Counted from the first letter of the stretch, positions 34,456 to 48,600 are shown. The stretch is 64,000 bases of DNA from Phoenix dactylifera (GCF_009389715.1 NC_052397.1:16626129-16690128), one strand, 5' to 3'. Notes: generated from the sequence alone by a model not told the origin. Numbers and translations are program-made.

Positions 34456-35430
34456 TGTGCGTACAAGGGTAGTACCATTTTTTGGAAGGATTGGAGGTTA
34501 ATGAGACGACGGAGAGGAAGTCAAGATAAGAAAGTTGGCAGGAGCGCATGTACTACAATGGGAGAGGAAATAGGAGGGTAGTACGATAGGGACATGAGGA
34601 TCGGGCGGTAGAACGGTAATTGGCGCTGGGATGGAGAGAATTATGGTAAATTTAGTAGATTTATTTACCACGTCAGTTCAATAAACACGTCAGTTCTTTT
34701 CTAACCTAATTTTAACCATGGCTAAAAGAGTTAAAATTTCGTGGATGCGTATTGGTACGAACAGGGAGCCGCGAAGGATCCGCCCTTGCCGTCCCCGAGA
34801 CGCTGCCTAATTCCTTCCACCCAAGTTCCCGAGACGACGGTCACGGCAGCCATCGCATTTTTTATAAAAAATTTTATTACAAATCTATAATATTTATAAA
34901 GCAAACAGCAAAATAAATTTAAATAATTAAAATTAATTTTTAATATCTTATATAATTAATAAAATTTTTAAAAAAATTATATTATTTTTTAATCAAATTT
35001 TAATTTAAATTAAAGATATCCTTCTATTTATTCTTCCGACCGTATTTATTCTTCCAACCGTACTCATGTGTCATCTTAGTTATCATATCCATAAAAATAG
35101 TAAAATAGAGAATAACGAACTAGACAGTTCAGTAAGCAACGAATATTTTTGTGACGACACATTGATTATTCGTGGGAGAGATCTTGAGTATTTATATTGG
35201 ACTAAGGAATCTAAAAAACATCGTCCACCTAGCCATTTTGGATAAGAGTATTAGATTGTTACAATAGGTCCCATGCTTTTTTTTTGAAAAAATTCTTTTA
35301 ACCATGGTTAGGTGCTAGATCAGAAGGTGCTAATGCGGCCAATGTTTATTAGACTAGTCTCTGGGCGATGTGGTTGACTAAGTCTATCTAATAATTTTTC
35401 GTTATAATGGCTAGTGTTGCGGAGTTGTAG

Positions 35431-35880
35431 CCTAAAAATTTAAGGTATTGGGAGGAGAACCATCCCCAGGTAATAAATCCAAACGACACATATTTTATTG
35501 ATCAATATAGGACTATGATAATCTTCTTCATCCAACCTCGTAACATCTTCATCATGGTTGGCTCTTACTCTAGAGATTGGGAGGGCTCATCTATGGCTTG
35601 GGTCCTACTCTATCCCTACTAGGTCCTCCTCCACCTTAGTATCGTTTAGTGTGAGGCCCACATGACTAATAAAGATGGTAATGCACAATAAATCTAGGTC
35701 CTCCTCCATCTTGGTGTTTGTTAGTGAGAGGTTCACATGACTAATAAAGTTGGTGATGCATAATAAGCCTGACTTTGATACTATCCATCACAGATTTGCA
35801 GCTCTAAAACTTAAGCTATTGAGAGGAAGATCATTTTAGGTTAATAAATCCATATGGCACTACTTTTATTAGTCTAGCCA
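35431..35880. repeat. Nested direct duplications
   Basis: A 75-bp pair stands head to tail at 35620-35694 and 35695-35769 (TAGGTCCTCCTCCA, CACATGACTAATAAAG). It is flanked by a second, more diverged pair at about 35431-35510 and 35801-35880 (CTAAAA-TTAAG-TATTG-GAGGA, TAATAAATCCA). The arrangement suggests an old repeat element with an internal duplication. Confidence 0.75.
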
Positions 35881-37112
35881 ACACCCTGATGAAATATCAA
35901 TTAGTTATTGTCATTTGCAGAAAACTGGCAGCGAGAAAAGAAAAAAACATGAATTTTCGTGTAACATGTATTTAATAAAACTAGAAATACAATATGATGC
36001 ATGACATGCCAGCTAAGATAAATCCAACTGTTTCATATCCTATGCATAACATTCGGACTCGGATGCTGCAGTTTTTTTCAAGTGTCACGAGGTCGCTTGC
36101 CCAACTGGTTGATACCCTATCTTCGAGTTTAGGGATCCGAAGTCCAAGAAAAATTAGTAGAAAGCAACCGGCCTAGTCAAAGCTTCTTCAACACCCGCAT
36201 GGGTGCAGCAATTAGCATTGCTATATTTTGATGTTTAAATATTTAATATTTTCTGGTGGCAACTCACGAGATATAGTTACAGATTCACTTAATAACTTTT
36301 CATTATTCTTTTGTTAGAATAAGCACTATAGAGGTTGCTAGATTAGTGGATAATAAAGAAAAAAAAATTATATATCAACCATAATTTTGCATAAGATGCT
36401 ACTCTATTGACTTTTCACAAGCCAAGCTCATACTTTTACGCCGGTTAAAGACTTGTAAAGTCTATGAAACGTTGGAAGTGTGCGGAAATTATTGTCTTGA
36501 GAAAAGTCTATTGAGGGTGTTTATTTTGATAAATGTTATATAAATTTTCTATGGCATCGAATACAACCAACTACAATACTTGTCAAGGGAATTCAAAAAT
36601 AAAATTATTTATCATTAATGTAATCAATATTTGGTCTGTGATGACCTACCATGGTGTCTATGTTCCCATATTGCAGGATGTCTAAAGACAAACCATCCAT
36701 AGAACAAGCTTCAAATAGTGTAATAAAAACAAAATCAAAGTTTTAAATAAGTATTATATTCATCATAACACTTTCACTACATCTCGGTTGTATCAGAAGG
36801 AAATCCATTCCTTCTTCCAAGAATGTTCAAGAGTGACAAGGACCGAAGGAGAGTAGGTATAGATATAAAAGAAAAATCAAGTTCCATACCTACCCTTTTA
36901 TCATACTTTTGACACTTCCGTAAAGACTGCATATCGCCATCTAGAAGCAATTCGTATTCAGATTGTGGCACAAGTAAATAAAAAATTAAAATATCAGAAC
37001 GGAAAACATAGAAGAATCTTGTTATTGGCTCGCCATCATGACCATATATAACATCCCATCCCTTCAGAGATCACTCACCAGTCTTGACATTTTGCTCATA
37101 TGCCATGATCAT

Positions 37113-37114
<2 letters not shown>

Positions 37115-37162
<48 letters not shown>
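37115..37162. repeat. (CT)n microsatellite
   Basis: Perfect CT run of 24 units; no gene nearby. Confidence 0.98.
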
Positions 37163-37166
<4 letters not shown>

Positions 37167-38179
37167 CTAAGCCTACTATGTTCTAACTTCCTTTCCCGCA
37201 TGAACAAAAGAAAGATTCTTTAATGGACATGGACGCTGACAGCAATGGATGCACAAAGAAACTAAATTGCTTTTCACTAACCATGTAAGAGTGGGAGATG
37301 GGAGGGGCCATGCACCTTAATTGCTCCGTGCCTTCCCCGGCCATCCGTCAACTCAAGCTCTATATGGACAATTCCATCTTCATCAATCTATTTATTCTGT
37401 GACTATAGACTAACAATAGAAGCAGCAACCGTGTGAAAGGATGACAAGGGGAGATGCATCTGGTTGCAGCTCACCAAGTATTATATGCCCTTATTGTTGG
37501 ATCCAATTAGTCGCCTCCGAACTCCCGTTTTCAACACAATGCAAGTATCCACAAGAAAATTCTCATTTGGAAGTTGTGTTATCATGGCTTCTTCACCGTT
37601 GACTCTGACTATAGGTTCATCAACAGAGGCCGGTTGTCTTGTTTCAAAAGGAAAACTTATACTCTTTTCTAACATATATTTAAACAAGTGGACTGTGATT
37701 TTTACATGCCATTCAAAGGGAGAGGGGACTAATCAAGCTTTCTGTACTATCATTCATACCATAAGAATTCTAATCAGATGACCCCATACCTTGATGGCTA
37801 TCTTGACAGTCCAGTTTATTGTTTATCCGTGCTATTTTGAACAAAATTAAGGGTGAGATGTAGAAAAGAACCCTGGAACCTGCAATACTCACCAATAAGA
37901 AAGGTCCTTTTTTTTGTTTTTTTTTTTACGAAACAAAAAAAAGGATCTTGTCAATAGCAATTATTATAGTCATTGTGAGAAAAACATGGACGGGAAAAAA
38001 GAAGTTATTTGCAGCAGCAAGTTAAGCAACCGATAATTCAATTTAGGGTGAATCTGCATTTTGCCCCGAAGGTCGAACTTTTTTACCTAGCAACTGGATA
38101 TTCAGGTTTCATTATTGCATGATGTTCTTCGAGTCATCATTGGTGCATCTTCACATGTGGATCATTATCATACAATGAG

Positions 38180-38185
<6 letters not shown>

Positions 38186-38221
<36 letters not shown>
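38186..38221. repeat. (CT)n microsatellite
   Basis: CT run of about 18 units followed by an A-rich tract. Confidence 0.97.
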
Positions 38222-38224
<3 letters not shown>

Positions 38225-39166
38225 AGAAAAAAAAATGTTTCCTCCTCAAAAGTCATGGCTCCTGAATGTAGATATATCTATAATGTGCCATAAAGTTTTG
38301 AATTTAGAACCAATTTGGGAGGAGATGGCTTAGGTTTGAGTGAAAAATTATCTGTTCACTTACACCCAACTTAGCCTTGTACGGAAATGAATAATTTGGA
38401 ACACAATTACCAAACCGAGGTAAATAATAGCTTGGTCTGCAAGACTGAAAGCCCTCCTACTTTATGCCACAAAGAAAGACCACCTACTTCGAGCTAGGTG
38501 GACCAATCCCTGAATCCTGTGCCATCCATAAATAGAGATAAAAGGTCCATTGCAAATTTGAAACAAATCAGAAGGAACCACTACCGAATTGATTCTGCCT
38601 GAGATTGCTGATCTACTCAATTGAAGGGGTAATGGCTTTACATGTAACTAGGGTAGCTCACTTGATGTTTGATTTCTTGGAAGAATTAAATTGTCCGAAG
38701 CTCCTCCGGTGCAATGCAAATGATATGAAGGCCGGGGCATACCATGCTATTAACGCAAAAAAGAAAACAATGGGAAAAAGGGAAGTAAACAGAGACTATG
38801 AAGGCATCCTTTTTCCTCTTTGTAGGTTGGTTCACAAACCCCACCAGTGGCAACAACTTCCCCACATTAATTGCTTTTGTCAAGGCTTGATTTCATGAAC
38901 TGAAGCAAAGAGATCACACAACATAAGTTACAGAAGTTGCAAAACCAACATCCCCACCTTGCAATGTTTCCATTTTTACTCTTGTATGGCAGTTAAGTAT
39001 CATGTCAAAATATCAAGCTCCAATTCTCTCTCTCAAAAAGAGAAAAAAAAAAGTCAGCTCCAGACTAAGGTCAGCTGGATGGTAGAAAGTGCTGGCCTCA
39101 CTTATTGCGGTGAGCACTCAACCTAAATGGAAAAAGAAAATGGAAAAAAGTAAGATGTGTTTCCAA

Positions 39167-42100
39167 TCAGTGTATTCTTGTATATGAATCCTCTCTCACC
39201 AAGCTATATCGTATCTGCTCTTGGAAATTCAACAAAATGTTCTTCACAACCCAACCAGCTCTTTGAAGTTCTTCTATCAAGTGAGTACTCTCTCTAATGG
39301 CACGCAGCTTGCTATCTTCTACAACTTTAAACCACTCTGCTAGCATTGAGTCTTCAGTGCTGCTAGCATTACAGATAGAGCTACTCCTCGGTAGCAACAT
39401 CTTGCGGATGAGGCATGCCTATTGCAAAACAAACAAGTTTAATTTCAACAGCTCACATTAAATTAAAATAATACACTAATCTTGACAGTGCAAGATACCA
39501 TTATTCTTGATGAACATCCACATAGAAGAAATGAAAAAAAGAGAATAGTATGTAACAAACAGGAGACTATAATCAAACCTGCCAGAGAATAAAAGTGATA
39601 GATTATAAATTTGATAACTCCTTTTATTTTATTTGTCTCCATGTAAAATCACAAATTTTTAATTGAGCTTTGTTACCTGTAGCAGGCCTATAATGATATC
39701 TGAGGAAACCGCCGTTTCCTGTAAAGAAAGGAGGATCCCCGGCTGAAATTCACAGAAAAAAATAAGTTCCAAATAGTGTATCAAGAACAATCAAAATGTC
39801 AAACCAAAGAATTCATGTGATACCGACTTGTTTTCTTGTTAAACCCTTCTGAGATATCTCCATGCAAATAAAGTAAAGATCTTCATGACGCAAAGATTGT
39901 ATGGTCAAAACTGACACCATGGAGAACGAATCCTTCGGATCAAGGCATCCTATTCTGATTGGCCATAGCTTGCTTCCTGATCCAAACCTCACCAAGCATC
40001 TATAAGCTCCATGACCAGTGTTCTCTCAATTTTATATAGCAAAAAATGAAAATGTTTTCATATACAATCACCTTTATTCATTAAGACATCTATGCCTTCC
40101 TTGTTGCTAACCTCTGCAGGAGATGGGACAACTCCTGAACATAACCATGTGTTTATTATAATCTCCAACCTATCCTGAACATGATAATAGAAATAATAAG
40201 GAGCAAAATCTTAAAATCTACAAACAAGATTAAAAATAATTGTCCACACATTATTACACCAGCAGCAGCATAACAAGCCCACTTAGCAAGAAAGATAAAG
40301 CGACCACTGACCTTGGTTAGTGTTTGTAGGTGTACAAACTTAAGTCCTTGATAAATAGCAAACAAGTCAACTGCTGCGAAAATAGGATAGATGAGTGGTA
40401 GACCTGCTTGAAATCTTGATAGCAATTACAGAAAATTAGTTGCTGCTAAAATAAATCTCAATGACACAAACAGTAAGTCAACTATCACTTGCATAAGATA
40501 TGATGCACCCATAACAAGAATTATAATTCAGCAGTTTTCTTGCATTAATGGTCCTAATAGACTAGGCTAGTGCCAAAAGGTTCCCCTATATAAAGCTCAA
40601 ATACTCCTTAAAGATGTCATAACTTGTGAAAACTAAAAAAAGATAAAGTCATGTACTACAAATTATTGTGTGTATCTATATGGCTAATAAAGACAAGGGG
40701 ACCATGTTATATGTTAGTATCCTAGATTATTGTCGAAGTACGAATGAGTAAAGTGCAAAAATTGACCTATTTAACATGCAAGACCTGCATGAAATTAGAG
40801 ATGAATTACCTTTGGTTAATCTTGCATAATATATTCAACAGTGCAGCAAGCAAAAGACCCAGGTTGTCAAAACAAACAGTTTGAATCTGCAAAGGAGATG
40901 TGAGAAGTGGTTAATGCAAAAGAAAATGAGCTAGCGATTAAAAAAAAAAAGTATTATACAGAAGCATAAAGCAACAAACTGGGAACCTGGGACTTTGCAG
41001 AAACTTCACCGAGATTATCAGTTATCGCGAAGCTCCGATGAATGGCAGTCTGCAAAACATTGGACAATGTAAAATTTTCTATCTACTACTAACTTATGTA
41101 CTCAGTAGAAAATGCTTCAAGTTCAATATAATAGACATTGATGAAGAAAGGTATATAAGGTAATCATTGTATGCAAATACACATGAAAAGCCAGATAGAT
41201 CAACAAGTACTTGGAATATGGGTGCATGTGCATCCCAGAACGACAGTCCCATCAAACTAGTACTCAAGCATGACAATAAAAAGTTAGAATGTTTACTAAC
41301 TTTATGCTTCGAGGCATTCTTCTATCCATGATATGAGTTATGCTATCTGGACAGATATAATAACATTACAATTTAGGTCTTGCATGGTTTGTTAATTGTG
41401 AAAATGTGTATATTATGGTATACAAGACTGCAAGTCCCATAATAACAGTTCTCGTAATCCTAATGAGAAAATAGGGATCTTTGTAAAACTAGGTTTATGA
41501 TTGTAAAGCAGATCTCTTTTTGCTGGTCAAGTTACTGCGAACCATGCTTATACAATAGGTGCTATAGCAATATTCAAGAATTTCCCAAGAGACTTAGGGT
41601 CTACAATCATGTCCTATCAAGAGTTCTTGATTAAGAATGTTCTTTAACAAAATGGACCTCTATGTTGATTCGAGAGTGATTGGGGTCAAAGAGCTAAACA
41701 AGTTTAGGCTCATGCAAAGTTGAGTTACAGTCCTCTGAGGATCATGAAGTTTCTTTTAGGCTTGTTAGGACACCTTTATATATGGGTTAATTTAGTGGAA
41801 TAAATTAACATATAAATCGAAGTATAGTGGCACAGAAGGTGGATTGCTATTCCAACTCACATTAGTAGTGAAGCAAACTACAATACTGCTGCATTTTGGA
41901 TAGCTATTACTTTCCATTCTCAAATATGAGATCATCTTTATATATACTTTGATATAAAAAGTGATGTTAAGTTCTGCATAGTTCTGGGATATTAATTGTG
42001 ATGGGTAAAACAGGGCCATCATAGATTGGTTTGTTCTGATTGAAACATGTATTCATTCATTTATTGAGAAAAAAAGGACAAAACTTGCAATTCAGTTGAC

Positions 42101-43575
42101 CTAAAAGCACAAAACTGTGACTGCAAAGGTAAGCAACCAGTCCATCTACTAGTACCAACACAACTTTGCTTTACCAACGAGTCCATCTACTAATACCAAC
42201 ACAACTTTGATTAGATATACTATAGTGGGGCAACTTGCTGTAATGTTTTGAGCAAAGTAGAAAACTTCAGCATCAAGTTCTCACTATAATTATGTGCTAG
42301 ATGAGCCATCTTCAGTTACAAACAGAGAGTAAACTGAGTAAAGAAACAACTTAATCATGTTGAAGCTTAATAATTTTGAAAACTTACACCAGTTGCTAGG
42401 TAGGCTGCAAGACTAATAGACTTGGCAATGTTGGCAACTGTAGCAAGAAGCAAAAAATACTGAGGGAAGGCAGGCGTCAACAACTCAATTCCAATGCCCA
42501 AGCTAAATAAAACAGATGTGGAGAACCTAACTCGCTGCACAGAAAGCAATTATAAGTTAGGGAATGAATTATAGAATAGGGAAAAGGTAATTGCAGAAGT
42601 TGCTCAAACTAAGCACACCTTTAAATTCGTATCAAATGCAGAACCAAGACTAGCTGTGTATATACACCTACTAAGCCGACCAAGACCATCTTTCAATACC
42701 CAATTTAACGCAGCTGCAGAGGGAAGGGAATGGGAGGAGCCAAATCCTATTGCCCGAAACATAGCCTGTCACCAATTATTCCAATAATTATGAAACACAA
42801 GAAATCTTCATGTTTAACCATATAAATAACAAATATCTAGGACCTAGTCTCCAAAAGAAGACTCTTAATGATGAACTTGGGGCAGCACATATTTGAGCTG
42901 CCTCTGAATTCATTTTATCAATTTTACATGATCTACATATCCTAATTAGAAAAACCACAAATAACACTAACAAGACATTGCCTTTAGATTGGATGACTGG
43001 ATGAAGCCATATGTATGATATAAAGAAAGCATTTTTGCCGAACTGAAACAAATTCCAGCTAACAATAAACAAGAAAACAATCTAACAAATACCTGTGTGG
43101 CAAGAACTTGGAGAGCAGAGCTCGAGACTCGATGCAGTACTTTCCACTTCAAATAGCCCATGTAATTGTCCTGAACTTGACGCGGAACGAACAAATGCCG
43201 GATGGCCTCGCCCAACATCTGGAACAGCCGCTGGAATTCATCGCCGAACCTGAATCCATCGGCGGGTTCTCGATCGAAACCTTCCAATCGGAGGTGGGCA
43301 CCGTCCCAGAGGTACCGAGAGGACTTGCCGGCCCTATGAACGACGACGGGGAGAGGAAGGAGACTCCGGCCTTCGCATCCCTCGATCTCTTCGAGCTTGA
43401 AGCGGCGAGAAAGCTTCGAAAGTTTGGAAAATGTTGGATTTTTGGGAGGCAGGGACAGATTTGGCCTCACGGAGTTGGATTGATCGATGGAGGAGCGAAA
43501 TCTTGGAGTTTTGCGATGGTGCCATGGGGATTGGTGGAGACGAGAGTGGGAGTTGAGGTGCGAGGCGGACTGCAT
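39167..43575 (-). CDS. RUS4: Root UV-B sensitive family protein, RUS4-like (DUF647)
   Basis: Member of the plant RUS/DUF647 family; RUS1 and RUS2 act in UV-B sensing in roots, and RUS4 has been linked to anther development. Minus-strand exons: 43575-43093, 42765-42619, 42534-42388, 41049-40987, 40886-40810, 40414-40312, 40174-40072, 40006-39828, 39742-39677 and 39418-39167, for 539 residues. All phases agree. The DUF647 core starts with FVPRQVQDNYMGYLKWK (about residue 130) and continues through LPSAAALNWVLKDGLGRL, RVRFSTSVLFSLGIGIELLT, TAIHRSFAITDNLGEV and IQTVCFDNLGLLLA. A C-terminal WPIRIGCLDP block and a RAGW...IRYSLV tail also match RUS4-type proteins. The hydrophobic core suggests membrane association. 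Two joins are weaker: exon 8 ends at a poor donor (CAA|GTCGGT), and intron 7 is only 65 nt. The first about 110 residues are poorly conserved and could include a transit peptide. Confidence 0.92.
42136..42209. repeat. Short direct duplication in RUS4 intron 3
   Basis: Two 33-bp copies (AC(C/G)AGTCCATCTACTA(G/A)TACC...) at 42136-42168 and 42177-42209, separated by 8 bases. Confidence 0.85.
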
Positions 43576-44737
43576 AGGAGAACCGCTCCTTCAACCCTTA
43601 AAACCCTAAACTCTCAAAACCGCCGCAGAAAACAAAAAAAAAAAAGAAAAAAAAAGAAAACACAAAAAGGGCCTTTTGTTCTCATGTAACAAGAACTGCT
43701 TCTCGGGCGAGCCGGGCCGGGTTCGGGCCCATAGCGAGAGGAGGGGACGACGCGGCGAGGAGATTGAAGCTAAGAATAGCATACAAATTTTATGCTGGAA
43801 TAGTTATCCAGGGATCACTATTTCTTGATTAGACTTTTTTTAAAAACTGTTTTCTAGGTACAAGACCCGTTATATAAGTCTTATTCCTACTTTATTCTTG
43901 AACCAATTGCTGCCTTAAGTAATGTGGATGGTTCGGTACGGCAAGTTGAAAAGCAAGTTATGAGACCAATTAGAGTATTTTCAATAGAAGGCGTATGAAG
44001 ATATCACAGTATGTGATAATTGGGCATTATGTTGCCAGCTAACAGTTTGACACAAGGTTGAGTGATTGCCAAATGATAGTCTAGTAGATTAAAATGAATT
44101 AGAGTAGAACAAGGTCTGGCGTGGGTTGCAGAAACTTTGAGATATCGTGCATGTCTCGAAATTATCCATTTATACACAATTTGGACAGCCTTATTGTAAT
44201 GAAACTTATATTTTCCATGATTTTATTTTTTTTGTATTTCTCTTTTGTTTCTCCAATTACTCAACATGTATATGGGAGGCAACAAGAGAAGTGACTGAAG
44301 TTGTTAACCGGATGGGGAAAGTGATTTTTCTTATAAATCGTTCTATTCCGATTCTTATTCTTCAGGTAACATAGGAACTTTCCCGTGATAAGTCGCTCGG
44401 TTCGTAATAAAAGTTAGTGAAACGTGGGTATTTTGCCAATTTTCTAGCTGTCCCTCACCGAAATAACAGATTTCGAACTTTGGTTTTCTGACCAAAGCTA
44501 CCAAGCACTCAAAACACAAATGGAATACAAAGTTGCTGTTTGTGACCTTCCAAATGGAGGTTTCCCCATCTAAAAAGGTAAATAATATTCCATTTACTTG
44601 TTTAACGTCAAGGAGCGATGCTTCCCAAGTTGTGAGATATTGCTGCTTTTCCATACTAGATAGAAAGTCACCGCAGCATGTATGAAATTAATTTAATGAG
44701 GCATAAAAAATTGTAGATCTTGAACAAATTATAGTCA

Positions 44738-44740
<3 letters not shown>

Positions 44741-44778
<38 letters not shown>
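44741..44778. repeat. (AT)n microsatellite
   Basis: TA dinucleotide run directly before a CGGTA-rich repeat. Confidence 0.97.
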
Positions 44779-44784
<6 letters not shown>

Positions 44785-44791
44785 CATATAT

Positions 44792-44974
44792 AGTCATCCA
44801 TGGTACGCCATACCAATTCAAACCGGACAGTACAAGGCTTACCCTACCATATACCGGTTCGGTATCGGTATCCGGTATGCCAAAAAAAACTTTGTATCGT
44901 ATTATATTAATATTATACTAGTGTGGCACCAGTATGAAATCCGGTATCGAGACGGCAAATCTTATAGCCGCTCC
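44792..44974 (+). repeat. Dispersed CGGTACCG-type repeat, copy 1
   Basis: Shares order and wording with 61202-61409: AACCGGACAGTA, TACCGGTTCGGTA, GGTATGCC(A/G)AAAA, CTAGTGTGG(C/T)AC and GGTA(T/C)CGAGA(C/T)GGC(A/G)AATCTT. Same orientation as copy 2. Confidence 0.8.
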
Positions 44975-45625
44975 TTGAATGTGGGCTCTGCAATTGGTAC
45001 CAACAGTACCATAGAGTATGTGTTATATTCAAATTCTGCAAGCAGAATTAGAAAGATGAACTGATGTGTTCCATTAATTATATATATGATAGTACCACTT
45101 ATGCATCTAGCTTGATGATAGATGAATTTTCTTAGGTTCAAGTCCCATCAGGTGCATTAGAATGACAAACACATAGTGCATTTGCAACCGTACAATAGCT
45201 ATATATCGATAGATTGTTGATGTATGCCATGTGGTTTGTCGAACTAAATTCAACATTTTCGATGAATTTCAGCACCTTGTGTGAGTCTTCTTGTATAAAG
45301 TTATTGTTATTTCAAGGTAAATATAAAAGAACGAAAGATGTTGCATCTTATAGGAGCCTCAAAAGGCTGGACCATGAAGGTGCCCCAATTAGAAAACCAA
45401 TGAAGAGGTAAATTTTGTTATCAGCAATGCAGATGAGGGAAGACTGTAAAAAAGATCAAACATGCACATAAAGAGACCTACTTATTGGATAAAAAGGTGA
45501 ATTACTCTCAGATAGGAGATATAGCTCATCAGTCCTTTCCCTACTAAATACAAAAATATGCATCAGCACACATATTGTGTAACATACACAAGCAAGCAAA
45601 ACATTTTTAAGGTCATATTCTTTGA

Positions 45626-48600
45626 TTACATAAGAGTGCAAGCATTTGGATTCTCATCACTGAAAATTTGAGGTGGGTACGCATACTCAACATAGAATCT
45701 AGAAGGCCAATATTCATATTTCTTAGCATCAATCTTCTTATCATCTTCAGTATTTTCTTCCTCTTCTTTCTTTTCACCTTCACCTTTCTTTTCCTCCTCT
45801 TCTTTCTTTTCCTCTTCTTTCTTCTCTTCATCCTTCTTTTCCTCATCTTGCACTATTGAAGCTTGCCTTCTGGTTCGTTTGTACACATTCTTCACCAATT
45901 TTACTGGGTCTATAATGCCTTTAACAATGATTTGATCGTTTGGTAGGTCTGTAACTACCGACTCTACACCTGCAGAATAGAAAAAAAAAAGATGTGAGAA
46001 ATGACCCATACTTAGTAGTTGATGAAGAACAATGCTTATTAATTATGGTTCTGATGATTGATCAAAGTGTACCGTGGTAATGATGTATGTCCTCAGAACC
46101 TTAAGGATAACTGATGAATCTTTGAATCAAGTATTACCAAAATGCTAGTTAGGTAATGGATATGCTAGTTAGAATGTAGCTCAACCTAGCGACAGGTCGT
46201 ACGCCAAATGGCTACACAAAAAAGATAGAAGACCCGATTGCAATTGATTGTTGCTTGGAACGTATGGCTGCAATCCTGTCTCCATTATGTGCCAGTAGGA
46301 AAACACATTAGCTAATTTTCTTTTGCATAAATTTACTGTACAACTACAAAGTTAATAAGGACAGCAATGGATGGCCTAGTTTCATGATGATCCTCCTGTG
46401 GTTTGATGAAGCTGGGCATCTATCTAAACCGGAGAAGAGGAAGACGGGGGCAGCGCCGAAGAGGAGAAAAAGGAGAGTAGCTAGGGCAGAATGAGGACTC
46501 GGGGTCGGACACTGAGTTTGGAGGGGGTCTTCATCTTATAAGCGTCGTCTTAGGTCTTGATCTTCGAGGACGCCTATAAGCGTCGTCTTAGGTCTTGACC
46601 TTCGACGACACGTTTAAACGTCGTCTTAGTTCTTGACCTTCAACGGCACTTATAAGCGTCGTCTTAGGCAGAAGAGAACAACGACACTTTTAAGCGTCGT
46701 TTTAGGTGCACTCCCCATGCTTTCCAGCATCGTCTTAGCTTGAGGCCTACGATGACACTTTTAAGCATCGTCTATTTTTTCAAATTGCCGACGCTCATTA
46801 AAAGCGTTGGCAAAATTTGGCGCGGAAACCAAATTTACCGACACATCCCCCTAGCGTCGGCAATCAAGAGTTGGCTTTTACCTTTTTTTCCTGTAGTGGT
46901 TGGACTTATTGGACATGGAGAATTGGAGGTTTTCTCATGGTCAATCACATGTTAAATTATGCATCATGGAAAAAATAAAAAGGCACCTAAGCAAAACATA
47001 ATTTGTTGGTTTTACAAGTAATATTTTTTGAGAGACCAGACTGTAAGATTAATTGAAAATTTCTATACAATTATGGTTATGAGTGATAGATCACATGTTG
47101 TCAAACCTTACTTTGATTCTATCAATAATATTTATTGAGATGACCAAAGTATGCAAGATTAATTGAATATTTATTTTCAATTGTAATTTTTAGTGATGAA
47201 TCACATGTTAAAATATGCATCATGGAATAAATAAAACAGACAGCTGTGCCAAACCTAGCTCTCAGTTTTACAAATAATATTGAGTGGGATGACCAAAGCA
47301 TGTAAAATTAAATGAAACATATGCTATAACCAAGATCATGACATACCATCCATCTTCTTTATCCGCTTTTGCAAAACTTGAGCACATTTACCACAATGCA
47401 TTCGAACTTTCAACACGACTGTGATTGCCTTTGGCTGCCATTGAAATTGAAAGAAAAAAAAATTGAGATAAGTCAAATGATGGTTAAGGAACATGATGTA
47501 AGAAATCGTGAATGCTTGCACCAAATCAATATATAAACAAACTTTCTTGACATTAGACTGTAGTGCCATTATATTTGTATCAAAATCTAAATAAGATGCT
47601 TAAAGCAAAGAGTCCAGTCCTGAAATTTTCTTTTCAGCATACATATGAATGCTAAAACACTTTAGTGGATACCAACAAAATTAGATTAATATACAATTTT
47701 ATAAGAATAAATTCTTTTCAACTGATGGGCTTTAGCCTATTTTGATAACATTGTGGAGTTAGGAACCTAGATTACAAAATATTAGTTTGACCAAGGAAAT
47801 TATATATTGATTTAGTGCCATCCTAGATAACAGTCTTTGGAAGCTTTGATGTACTTGAAAGGTTAGGGCATATATAGGAGCAGCTATTCCACAACTCACA
47901 AATAGAAGCAGATATGTAGAAGAGACATGGTTTAGAGGAGTAGGTAGTTTTAATTCCATCCTTTAATATTACTCCTGACTGCGAGGTCAATCTTGAGAAA
48001 ACAAAAGGAAAATACAGTACCTCTTCCTTCTTTTCTTCTTGTGGGGGTTCCTCTTTCTTCTCCTCCTCAGGAGGCTTAGGAAGGGGAGAGATCAGGTCAA
48101 CCTTCTTTCCAGTCTTCTTCTGAATTCTCTCGCATACCTTCATTGGGTCTGCTCCCTTTCCTTTCACCACCACTGTCCTGGACATGCTATCTGTCTTTAC
48201 TTCTTCAACACCTATTAAGATTAAAACTATGCTACTTTAGAGAAAATATGCATATCAAAGAACTAATAGGTGTCTAGAAATGATAAGGGATTTTTCAGTA
48301 CTTTTTAATCACAAAATTTTTGACCTTAATGGGTACAAGAAATCTAGTCAGACAATATTCCATGATGTTATTGATTTTGTATTGTTCTAGGCCTGCAGGT
48401 AGCGGGGTTAGGCCTACTAAAAACTTTTAATTATTTTCAACAATGACTCAGCCTATTGACTAACATATTTTACTCATGTCTCAGCCAATTCCATTGCTGG
48501 GATTAATTAAATTCAAGGATAAGCTACAATCGGCCTCAAGTTGTAAATTTCAGGACCAATGGGCCATGCATGCTAGTGCTACGTCCATGATGTGCTTATC

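Larger units (their letters stand above)
34460..39166. other. Gene-poor region between ZIP and RUS4-like genes
   Basis: No recognisable protein or RNA gene. Open frames are short and without family resemblance. Contains AT-rich DNA (34860-35040), a duplicated segment (35431-35880) and two (CT)n runs. The last few hundred bases are 3' flank of the RUS4-like gene. Confidence 0.6.
43700..45625. other. Intergenic region between RUS4-like and HIPP genes
   Basis: No convincing gene. A 99-residue minus-strand frame at 44355-44654 has no known domain. Contains an (AT)n run and one copy of a CGGTA-rich dispersed repeat. The last few hundred bases are 3' flank of the HIPP gene. Confidence 0.55.

Noticed and set aside
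44355..44654. 99-residue minus-strand frame
   Set aside because: No family resemblance, no splice context and no paralogue seen in the window.
45668..45859. Phe/Leu-rich plus-strand frames opposite the HIPP gene (also 49002-49262)
   Set aside because: They are complements of the Glu/Lys-rich coding stretches.
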